Of a stretch of DNA of 28,084 nucleotides, positions 1 to 12,300 are shown one piece after another; position 1 is the first letter of the stretch, and the number at the start of each line of letters is the position of its first letter. The stretch is from Saccoglossus kowalevskii (Eukaryota > Hemichordata > Enteropneusta > Harrimaniidae). The notes under the pieces are model-generated. The model saw nothing but the letters and a program-made list of their open reading frames with translations. It ran no database searches and had not been told where the DNA came from. The DNA lies in contig NW_003117443.1 of assembly GCF_000003605.2 (NCBI RefSeq), positions 157,371-185,454 of the forward strand. The letters run 5' to 3'. A program made the translations under genes and the position numbers.

Positions 1-75
1 CCTGTCCCTTCCATCTTTGATGGTACGGGCAAGGTAAAAAGTAGGAGTGTGAACATATGTACCACTCATACTCAC

Positions 76-335
76 CATCTCTTAAGTCCTTAGCTCTCAT
101 CTTTCCTTGTTCTTGGTTCAATACATAACTGACTGCATGCGTACTATTCAAATTTGTTGGAAATCGAAACCCAGCATAATCAATTTCTTGCAATGGAGGC
201 TGCTGCACCGTCCGGCTCTTACTTTTACTCTTTCTCTTCCTCCTTGCCATATTCACCGGCGATATCGAATGTGGATCAAGCAAAGGACTGTCTTCATCAA
301 ATGTGTCCTCTCTCATTCTTTCCTCGACTTCAGCC
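76..335 (-). CDS. CFAP221: CFAP221 coding exon 6 (last exon in window)
   Basis: 260 nt. One base completes an arginine codon with exon 5, then come 86 codons and one leftover base (phase 1). It opens AEVEERMREDTFDEDSPLLD, passes through a very basic stretch RRKRKSKSKSR, and closes with YAGFRFPTNLNSTHAVSYV and LNQEQGKMRAKDLRD. The end matches human LRFPVDLSNPFAVATVLNQEPGK and KELRE. The acidic and basic middle is more charged than in the human protein and could be lineage-specific. The acceptor is TTTCGCAG and the donor GTGAGT (75-70). The reading frame must continue in an exon to the left of or at the window edge. Confidence 0.92.
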
Positions 336-3300
336 CTGCGAAATGTAAAATTAGTTAGACATCTCATTGCAGCATACAGATGGTTTATTTGTACATGTGT
401 ATATTTGAATTGATACACATCATAGACATAGGGGTTTAAGGATAATCTGATGATGACTTGACATTTAGGTCTATCTAGGGTTAACTCTGAACAAGCAAAA
501 ACTAAAAATTGGGTAATTAATTAATTTCTGGCTGACCTACATGTATATTTCACTCATTCTTGGGTTTATGTACATATCTCCAACAGAGGTGAAAAAGTTA
601 AAATGTTAATTTGGTTGGATTAAGTATTTTACTTACCGGTAGCATTGTAATTTTTTTTACATAAACTAAGCTGTATTGAACTAGACAGTGATAGATTTTT
701 GAAAATTGAAATAATCCCTAGTAAATGACAGCATTCAGTTATATTTGACAAGCAAACTACAAATTCAATATACATATATAATAATTACAATAACACTACA
801 AATTTAATTATAAGCAACAATATTAATCAACATACATGTAGCATGGAATATAACAAGAACAGAAAAGTTAAGTTGCGAAGCACTCAATGTTGTGTTGCTA
901 AAGAGGAAATGTCAAAATGAGCAACTCACCTAGCTAAGCCTGGCTCTGAGACACCAGTGAATGTACACACTAGGGGTTTAGAGTTAAACTGTGATATATT
1001 TAGCTGCAGTTTCATGTGTGCGGTGATGAAGTCTGTTGGGGTGAATGTTACAGCAATGCTGACTTCTCCGTTAGCTGGCACTATTCCAGATAGTGGTGAC
1101 ACACTAAACGCAGGATGAGACTCCAGGTAAGTCAACTGGTACTCAAAATCTATAGGTGCATTGCAACGGAGTGGGATGATTTTTGATAAACTGGGGAAAA
1201 AAATATAAATGACAAACAATGCTAATTATCAGTAAAATGAAGCATAAAACATAAACCTTAGTAACCAGCTAAGACACAACTCTGGATGAACATTTAAATA
1301 TTTTATCAACGTATCATTTTTAAATCAAACAGACTACAACTAACCATAAAATTTGCACTCCTAATTAAAGTTGCACTTAATTAACTTCATTGACACTTTG
1401 AGAACAGTAGCATGCTGACTACGGTAATGCATATTAAGGGACAAAATATTGTTCATATTGACATACTCCAAATTTTAATACAGTCATACATCTGAATCTC
1501 TTCATTCTAAATCATAACAGTTGTGTCATTATATGCATACATATTTCATATATGCAATTGCATACCATGGTTATATCAAGCATGTACAAGATATGATCAA
1601 ATTATCAGATTATATTTCCCCTACAAGTACAGTGAACATATGAAAAATACCCAGTCATGGCCCATTTTATGTATTCCACTGACTGGGCAGTGATACACAT
1701 ACATGTTCATTCAGCTGACTGTTGCGATAAATCATACCTGATGAATTACATGTATAATACAGTCAAACCTAATTGGGCCAGAACTTATAACTATGTAAGT
1801 CAAATGTAATGTAGACTTCATACATTAGTGCCCAAAAAAGCTCTGCATTATTAATCAAATTATACAATACAAAAATCAACTGTTCATTCACATCAAATGA
1901 ATAATTTCAATAAATGATACTTAAAAAACTATATTTCTTAAAAAACATATTTTGAGTTGAATACCTTGGACGCCAAGGCGAAAGTGGACGGTATTAGTTG
2001 GACCACATGACCAGCCATTTTCCTTTAGCAATCCAACTATCTGACTTTCAATTCACCTTGATGTTTCTTTTTAATGATAAAACTAACTATATCTGTCTGT
2101 GATTTGTTTTGAAGTTTAACATATTTTATTTATTGAACAAACCAAGACAGAAGTAACGGCAACTCAAAATTTAGTACTCACCTGTGAGATAGGGGTACTG
2201 GAGGAAAATGAACAATCTCTGGAAAATCAGCCGTGTTCATTACAGGGTAGGCATGGATTGGAATTAATAGGTTCTCATCATCCTGCCAACAAATGAAACC
2301 AAATCTTGTTAAAAAAGTAGAACATGGGAAATAACACAGTGATCATACAGAATGTGTATTTGAATGCCTCAAGCAAAAGTGCAGAAACGTCTGGAAAAAC
2401 ACACAAACTCTTGTATGTAAAACCAAAACAGTGTGTTCTTAAAAAGCAAACAGAAACTCTTGTATATAAAACCATAACTGTGTGTGTTTCACTGCGAAAG
2501 CACATACAAACTTTTATATGTAAAACCGAATAAAAAATGTCATTTAAACTTATGCTTATGCAGTATTTCACCAACTTTTTTTTAAGTTTTGACAGTATGG
2601 CTGTTGCATTGGATTCGGCTTATTTAGCTGCAGCTTTGCTTCAGGTTTGTATCAACAAACACTCGGCTTCGCTACAATGTCGTGTCAGCATTGCTACACC
2701 ATCACTTGCAATGCTTAAAGTTTTGTTTTAATGGTTTGGAGTGTTTTATTCTGTCAGTACATGTATTTCTGGGACACTAGATAAAGTTGCTTCCAAATAC
2801 TGTTCAACATATTGCTATACATGGGATTGTTTGAGAACTTGAACTGTGATCCCTTATGTGATTTGAATAATTGTATTGATTTCTGTTAAATATTATTACA
2901 ACTTGTGGGGCATAGTGATTTAGAAAATTTAGACAGATAATGTAAGCTTTGCAAAAACGTAACAGCATCTGGTAAAATATAACAGCATCACGATTGCAGC
3001 CTATAGTTATTACATTTATACATGTATATGTATTGGTTTGACCATAGACTTTAAATAGGTCTATGGTTTGACCATTTGATTCAAAATGACGGAATGGTGG
3101 CCATTTTTCTGCTAAAAAATCATCAAAAATCAAGCATTTCCGACATTCTGGAACCTGATCTCAGTTATGCATGGATTTTGTTACGACTTGGTACATACAT
3201 TAGACATTATTTGTTCTTGAGGCACGTCATTTTGTTTTTCAGATCAGATTCAAAATGACTGACTGGCGGCCATTTTGTATTAATGAATGTTCTTCCCGAA

Positions 3301-6300
3301 CAAAATCTCTCAATATAGACAAGTAGTCGTTTGACGATCATCATCATAATCAAGCATCAGCTTCTGGATCCATATCTCTGACATGTTTATGTTCCAACTA
3401 CATGTATACATGTATTACTATAAACAAAACTATATATTATCTTGAATTTGTTAAATGTAAACTGAGCAATGCATGGCTTATTCATAGATATAATACAAAT
3501 GTCTCTCATCACAAATACATGTATGAATTTTTTATACAGGCATGCCTAAATAGTTTTATTACAGAGTCTGTCAGGTTTTATAATTGATTGTCACTGCCTG
3601 TAAATTACTTTGAAGTGTGTGAGACACAAAATCACCAGTCAGCTGTTGACAATATATCATGTACACTGTATATGTAGCATGTACAATTGCAAATCAATTT
3701 CTGGATCTACATGTATAACATGATAAAATTGATGTACATTTATATAATGAATATATAAAATTTGAACATAATCAGTCAAAGCATGCCAGAGATATGGCTC
3801 TAGAAAAGCATTCATTAAAACAAAATGGCCACAAGTCAGCCATTTAGAATCCGATCTGAAAAATACAAGCCATGCATGACACTGTCCCTGTTAGTTATCA
3901 AACTTAAGATATATAATTTTGTTTATAGTAATATAGTACAAACATAATCATGTCAGAGATATGGATCCAGAAGCTGATGCTTGATTTATGGTGATTGGTT
4001 AACACTGAAATGGTTGACATTCAGTCATCTTGTATCTGATCGTCAAAGGAATACTTATCCATATTGAGAAATATTGCTGTGGAACAGCATTACCGTCATC
4101 GCCTTATTGTTCCGAACACCAAAACAGCTAAGTTGCCAGCTAAGTTGCTGACTGCTTTGGTGTACGCGTCTAAAAATCGTTATTTTACTTGACTTCCTCA
4201 AATCAACTCATTTTTAAGAGGGGCGCTTCTCGACTCAATGTGGACTCAAGTTAACACACCACTATTCCTCTCAGTGTGCTTGTTTTGTTTATTATTAAGT
4301 AGCTTATGCAATGTTCATTAATAATGATTAATAAAAATAAATTGAACCAATAACTTGAATGTGCCCCCACAATTTATCCATATGACTGACAATGGTTGTG
4401 TCGCCAGGAAGCTAACTGAAAATCGAAAGATTGGACTTGCGTGTGTGCTCTGAATCGTATATCGATTGCCACATCCTTCTTACCCAAGCCAAATGTACCA
4501 AATTCAGCACAGGCCTGTGCGCCAAGCCTGTATATTTTGTTGCATCAACATATTGAACAAGACACGGCAGTCAATCAACACAAACAAAGCTTGCAGGTAT
4601 TAAATTCGGGGCTTTGTGGAGGCTGAAACAAAAGTGACCTGTCTGGCATCGAGCATCTCACGGAGAACGGGTTCGGTGAAATTACCGCGATGAAAACCAC
4701 AATTGCCCATCACAACAGTGTCGCCTTCTCCAACTTACGGCCGACCATCTACTACTATACAGCCCCATTCCATTTGAAGGGCTGCGGAGAATATTGAAAT
4801 GGGTCACACCAACTTGATGCGGGCTATGCAATAATTCACGGTAAAATTTATGTTGGTTGTGTAGTATCGTTGCACTTTCACTGCCGGCTGACCGACTGGA
4901 ACATGTCCACAGACACGATTGCTCGCCGTATAAAAAAAATGAACACGGAAAAGAGTCAAGTTGAGAAATCATGTCGATGTAATTCATGATTCTGCCCATG
5001 TTATGTTCCGTCAGCTGTTCTTTCGGAATAGACTTAATTTTTGTTATCTAAATCTCGCTTGAATGTACATGTATGTACAAATACTCTCATCCAACAGCTT
5101 TCCTTTCCTTTCACTTCGCTAGCTGACTTAGATGCTTTGTTGGCTTTCAAAAACTCAATAAATTCCACTACTTCGGTGATTCCCTTTGTACGTGAGCGAC
5201 CGGTCGATTTAGAGGCGCGAGTTGATCCCGTTTCCCTGAGTTTTTCCGAGTCGACAATGCCGTGTCTATTAAGTACTGATCGATCTCCCAGTCTCATTGG
5301 CTAAATATCGCAGCGAAAATCCATTCAGCCACTGACGTACTATATATGACCGGGTTGTATGATGAAAGAACCTAGATTTTTGCATTGTGAAATTATTAAA
5401 ATAGTCGTGAAAAAAAATTTCCCCGATTGGACAACGCAATGTAATAATAAACTTGTGCGCAAAACTTCAACAGAAAGAACGTTCCATTATAATTTGGGGG
5501 TTGACGCTTTTAGTGCGACACTGTACATACAGTGTCTTATATTTTGATATCTCATTCACTGTAATATATGGCATTGTACACGGAATATTTAAATACATTG
5601 AAATTGGGGGTGTAATCCTTGAATCGATTTCCAGAACACTTGACTTGTGTGTGTCCCTCGCAAGGAGTGTGACATCTCCTTTTGGTGTTAGTTTGATCCA
5701 AGGGGGTCAGATAAGATAACGATCTTTAGACGCGTACACCAAAGCAGTCAGAAACTTAGCTGGCAATGTTGCTGTTTTGGTGTTCGAAACAATATGGCAA
5801 TGACAGTAATTAAAACAAAATAGTCACCCATTTTGAATACATCTGCATATCTATAACATGATGTAGAATGAATATATAAAATTTTAAGTCAAATCATGTC
5901 AAAGATACGGCTCATACAGCCACATTCATCAAAACAAAATGGACACCAGTCAGCCATTTTGAATCAGATTTGAAAAATAAAATGACGTTCATCAGGGACC
6001 CATAATGTATGTAACAAGTTTGAACAAAATCCATCCGTAAACGACCAAGAATCGGTTCCACAATGCAGATGCAATGCAATGCCGCCACTTGGCCATTTTG
6101 AATCAGATATTATATCTGTATATCTGTATCAAGAATGAATATATAAAATTTGAATCTGTCAAAGCATGTCAGCAGTACATTTGTTTGTATGTTGACGGTA
6201 TCCCCAATTATAGACCCAGGGTGTTTTTACTGGACGTCGACGAAATTCATTAAAATATATGTGTAAAAAGTGTGTTTCATTACATAACAATCATGATTGA

Positions 6301-9300
6301 TATGGTAGTTTGATTCATGCCTTTTATTAGAAAACTTGCATTAATTTTAGACTGCATGGCGAACTTACGCAACATGGTTCACACTTTTTCTATTCTGTTA
6401 TTCACTCAGGATGAACCCCCGATGTTGCAATACTGAAATAATCCATATATCTTTGAGTGATAGCTTTCAAAATGCCAAAAATGTGTCCGTCAAGTCATGA
6501 AACCTGGCCATTAAATTTTGAACATTGTTCTGAATAATCGTGTCCATTGATACTATCATCAATAGGGTGAGAACGATTAAACTATTTTTCGACGTGACCT
6601 GTTGGTGATCGTGAAAGGTGTTTAAATACTTCCTCCACATTTAGTTTACCTTTCGAAAATTGTGAATCACCAGTTTTTACACTGGCTGAAAAGCTTATAA
6701 TCTAATAAATACAGCGTAAATGTTAAGTGCTTGGATTTTGATCGCGTAATGGATATAATAAAGCTGGATGGTTAACAAATTAGTATGCAAATTAAATCAA
6801 TTGTCTCCAGTCTGTCACTAAACATATGTAAATGTATGGAGAACGTGTTTACTCACCAAATGCATCGCTCACAGTAAATTTGGATCAATGATAAAAAAAA
6901 AAAAAAAATACGGTTTCATAATTTTTTGAAAAATGCTTTATTTTCTCGTTTTTCCTCTTCAAATATAATTGGGGGAATGACATGGGCTTTTAATATACTA
7001 ACTCATCTACCAGGCAAATAGGTCTTTAACTGAAATGAATTAATTACCTTGCAATGAATTCGGATACAATCATAGTAATACCTCCATTCATCTGGTACAA
7101 ACTCTACTATAATATCCATTGTTAACCCCGGCACGAGACGTTCTTGCTTCTTGTACTTCACTCGGAAGTAAGCCGACGTAGGCGGTATTATATGCATCTG
7201 TAGACATTCACCAGAGATGTTGGCAATTCGCTGTGAAAACAAAACATACAGATTTTAATCACGCATATCCAAACATTCCCAAACTTACATCAGAAACATT
7301 GCCAGAATATATACATGTAGATAAGGATAATTTATTTATATCTTCACATGATACCAACTTCAAGGAATACAACAATTAACACAGATGGCAGAGTAGTGAT
7401 AGTTTCGCTACAGTACAGCTCAAAACAGGCTTAAATAACACATTATTTTATGTCCATGCCAACTCTGTGTTAGTGAACTCTAGCCTTGCATTAATTAAAC
7501 ATACTGTATTGCCATGATAAATCAATTTCCTAATTAGCATAATCTAAACTCGACATGAAGTGTTTATAGTATGGCTACAGACTAAACATTGATGGAAAAG
7601 AAAGGTTATCATACTGATAAATACATCCAAAGTAGTTAGTTGATGCATATGGCTTAGTTAAGTGCTCAAGAACATACACATACTCAAAACTTAGCTCAAA
7701 ACTTCCAACATGCTTGCCTCGCTATGATGCACATCAGCACGGTATTAACTTTAAATTATCAGAAGTCACTAGTGTGAACACAAGTCTAACAAGATAAACA
7801 TACCGGTAGTTGTGTGTGTTTTTTTTGCTTTTTTAATCATAGTTTGTTAACCAGAAAAATGTACATACCTACTTGCATTTTGATAATACATGTGATGGTA
7901 TATGTTGATTGATCTTGGTTTTTTCAGTACAAGAAATTATACAGGCATACATGTATATGCATAATATTGATAACTTTGGCTTTTATAATAAGCCAGTTGA
8001 CGGAAAATATTTTTCCTGAACAAGAATTAATGCCAGAAATCAGTGGTTATCCAACTAAATTTATTGCAACTAGTGATGATACCACAACTTACTAAGGTTA
8101 CTAAAATTAATACTGTGATTGCAAGTACAAAACTTATGATTTGAAACCTGGCATTTTGAAGTTTATGTATGACATACGACGACAGGTGTGGTCAACCCAT
8201 GAGCTCCGCTTGGTCATCTTTGATGACAGCGGAGCAAATAAAAATGGTTGGATGAATAAAAACTGGCAATGCACGATTTTTTCTTAGCATGAGAACAGCA
8301 TCAGAAAAACTCCTAAAAATTAATAGTATATAGTAATAGTACATCTAGGCAAAATTTGGCATAAATTATACTAGCCAATGTGTTCCTCAATTAATAATAC
8401 ATGCCGAGGGCCGAGTTGTGTAGGATATGGGACCCATAGCAACGTATACAACGTGTGTAAAATATATTTTTGCATGAAATTTGAACATATGCCTATTCAG
8501 AGTGCAATGATTACTAGCATGGATAAACTTGGTTTCGACAATGAGCTGTTATTGCCGTAAAAAGTGTTACATATTTCTTCAATGCTCAGTTTATCTTTCA
8601 AAAATTACTAATTTTCTTATTTAAAAAAATTCCCACTAAATATTCCAAATAAAAACTATGCCAATAGATGGTACTGCAACTTTGGTAAATCCCTTCCATG
8701 TTGTGATAGACATTCATTTGAGGTTGCTGAACCCATATTAACATAAATGAGCTATGGTGGTTGGGACAATGTCTGGAAAAACAAATGGCAGATACAGAAT
8801 CACATACCGGTAGAGTGTATTGATTTTATTAATGTTACGACTGAGTAATAATCATGGTTTGCAACACCTTGAAAACAAGTAAGATATTTGCCTATGAAAA
8901 CACAGAATGACCAGATTACGCTACTGTGATCATTTGCTACTAAGCAATGCATTAATGTATATTTTTATTTGAAACTTCTTTTAGACTATACTTTTCGTTA
9001 CCAACAAAATTAAAACCTATGCATATAACATGTGGAAACCCAAACTTTTTGTTTGTTTGACTGTACACTTTCAAACAGTGTGTGATGCCTATTTTAGAAC
9101 CAAATTACTATTTAAGGTATTTAGAGTATATATAGCATGAACTGTATACAAGTTTCCAAATTATAGTATACTATCAACTATCATTGTGCCATTTATCAAC
9201 TGAATTATTGTCTCGACTACAAATATTGTCATGCGTTGCTGTTCCAATTCAGCTTCGGATATGCACTAAACACTACTAACCTAGGAAATGTAATATTAGA

Positions 9301-12300
9301 TTTTCAAAGTTTATTTGACGCAGTGCTAAAAAAATTCAAAATGGCTATGCAGGAAACAACTCAGAGAGTCTGATGTACATCTCAGACTTCACATTGAATA
9401 TTTATTTTATACATAATATAGCCCATAGAATGTAATTCAGTGACTTGATGGTAACCTAAAATCTGAAAACTACCAGATTGATCTGCTCAGTCGGGCTATT
9501 CATACAATATTTTGCCAATAAAACTTTTAAGAACCGTAGGAAAATTTTCACTGTGACTGCCTGTTAACAATTACAGGATCATTTATATATTAACAATGAC
9601 ACTGGCTGTTGACAATCGCAGAGGCATTTTCACCATGACACTACCTGTAACAGGGACATTTTCACCATGACACTACCTGTAACAGGGACATTTTCACTGC
9701 AACTCTGCCTGTCAATACCAGAGACATTTACACTGAGCTTTCGAACTAAACACACAAAATAATTTTCCATGACCTATAAAATCCCTTAAAACTTTGCCTC
9801 CAACAAAAGTACATGTACAAGCATCTTTTAGAGCAATTTGCATCGTAATACTTAGTGTGTGAAAAAATACAAATATAGAGAAAAGACTGCAATCAACATG
9901 ACAATGCATTAAAAAAGTAATCAGAGAGATACCACTGGTATTTTGCTATTGATAATAGAAGCGTTCACGCACAGCTACTTAGCACGGGCTAAATACCTTA
10001 GCTCGTGCTGAGCAAACTTGTGTGAACACTTAGCATGAGCTAAGAAATGTAAAGATAAATTTTGGCCTGTTTTTTAATACCCTTAGCATGTTTTCCAGAC
10101 CCTTAGTACAGGCTAACAAAATGTGAATGAACGATTAGCTCAAGCTAAGCACTAAATATGCCATTGTATTCAATGTTCATTTGGACAATTTACTATTATA
10201 TTCATAACTATTCATTTCGGCATGCCATTTCCGACATGACGATCAACGCGAACAACAATACAGATTGTTCTTGAAAAAAAAAATAGCAATGAGACTCTGT
10301 GCTACTTTTTCTGCAATCTGCACTTGAACTTGCTGTGATAATGTTTTAAATGTATAACCATAAAACTAACATGTGTATCTTTTTTTACTATATTGAGTAA
10401 TCATAGTTAAAATGACTACCGGTAAAGATTTTTGTATATTTTCAACAAGTTTGGGCGTTGTATAGCCTTCTTCTGTCACAGTCCCTTCATCCCTGGTCTG
10501 GAAATGACTATTGTCTAAGGTGTGAAGTACCCCCAGTGTTTGGACCGCCCAGGGTATGCCTTTCCGCGAAGCATAGTCTCTTGATAGCACACACAGCATT
10601 CTATTGGATGATTGATTCATTGTTCTCTGCATATTCTAGTTTTTACAATCGCAGAAAACTAAATATTTTGATCAACCTTGATTGGCTCTATTTGTCATGT
10701 GTTTTAGAAAGATCAATGTAAAAATATCTTATTTAGGCATTCAACTTTTCCGTTTAAAATAAAGATGGCTTATCACCGATTCATTGCATTTTAAATGTTC
10801 GTGTTATTATTTTTGTTTTCAAGCATATATTTGGAATGTAGTTTACAATTTTGCTGGTGACCTGCAGTATCAATCTTTAGCACTGCCAGGAATATTTTGC
10901 CCCGATGAGAATTTAGGGGCACCATTTTGTTTTTGATTTACTGAACTTCCTTGGCGCGTTGTCAGCGTGTTGGCCCCTTTTATAGTAAGAAAACAGCATT
11001 CAACCATGATATTTTTTTTTCATTTGAATAGATACTTTTTGGTGATGACTGTGGTTAGTTTTTCTCTAGGATGTTCGTATTTTGATAAATCATGGCATGG
11101 AAATACTGACAAAGGGTGAACCACTGTGTTACATGTAAGTGGATTAAAAAGGCACTCAAGAAAGTTTACTTTTGGTGTTATAATGTGTTAAAATCCTCTT
11201 CAATCCTTTGTCTTACCAATGAACATTTTGATAAAACATGATAAAACAAGATCAAAGTAATTGGATGAGTCTTGCCGTCATTAAAAGGGGTGTGTACATC
11301 GCAGTTCGCCCCACGTGACAGGTGACCTTTCAAACACGGGAAATAAATCAAATCGACAAAAGTTTGTTGACGATCGGGAAGTTACAGTACTTTCTTGGTG
11401 GTTTTTGAAATTTTTGCTTTAATTTGTTACATGTGTATCATATAATATTTCAACTTTACCTTGATTTGCGACAAACAAGTTTAATATCAGATCCGAATTT
11501 TTATTATTCCTGTTTTTTACCGTGGTCAACATTAGTGATAGTACAAGATAGCAGGTTTAAAACAAGCCGTCAACTTGCTTCTTTTTTGTTACTCCGTTTT
11601 CACTTTCAGCAGCAGTGACCTTTGTTTAGGGGAAAATGTCACATGACCATATGATGACCAAAATGTGCTGAACGACTTTGAGAACTGTCAAACGCACTAT
11701 GTAGACAGATTTAGGGATCACCCTGCTACGCGGTTACGATCTTAAGCGTTATTAAAAATAAACATCAATGTTTATTTATTACTTCAAAATAATCATCGGC
11801 AAAACAGATAGATCAAAGGAAATTGGTACGTGGTTCATCCCATGATCACGGTAACATATTCTGTTCTGTTCTGTTTGCAGTTTGTAATTGCAATGCTTTG
11901 GTTTGTGATCGCTCAGCTTTGTGGCTACTTGTCCATGCTGTGAACAGTTTATTTACCCACAACCAGCCCTGGGACACTACACTGCCAAGCATTTCCAGAC
12001 TGGGGATAGAAGGACTGTGCTTCTGTGCATGATCACAATATGAGATTAGCTTAAATCTTATCCTCTACTTGACTTAGTGTGAGCACTACAAATCATATCA
12101 TAAAAAAAAATCTACTTACCAATGTCTGTTTATGCAGATTAGCCAAATCATATCCACCAAAATGAACAACTCCAGGTCTGGCTTGTACAAGACTGTTCTG
12201 ATTCACTTTGTGGAAGATTTCTATGAGTGAAAAATATTAATTAACACATTAAAAAAGATGTACACACAACAAGTTTTTGAAATATTCAGTAAATTATATT

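Noticed and set aside
1-15. Possible start of CFAP221 exon 7 at the left edge (minus-strand CAAAG followed by ATGGAAGGGACAGG)
   Set aside because: The polypyrimidine tract is weak and too few residues are visible to match the family.
1651-1688. CCCAGTCA...TGACTGGG inverted pair in intron 4
   Set aside because: Eight-base arms 22 bases apart are expected by chance at this scale.
5041-5304. Plus-strand 87-codon frame in copy A
   Set aside because: Antisense to the transposase N-terminal piece.
10366-10721. Overlapping frames on both strands in intron 2
   Set aside because: Neither matches CFAP221 or a family I know, and each explains the other as an antisense shadow.
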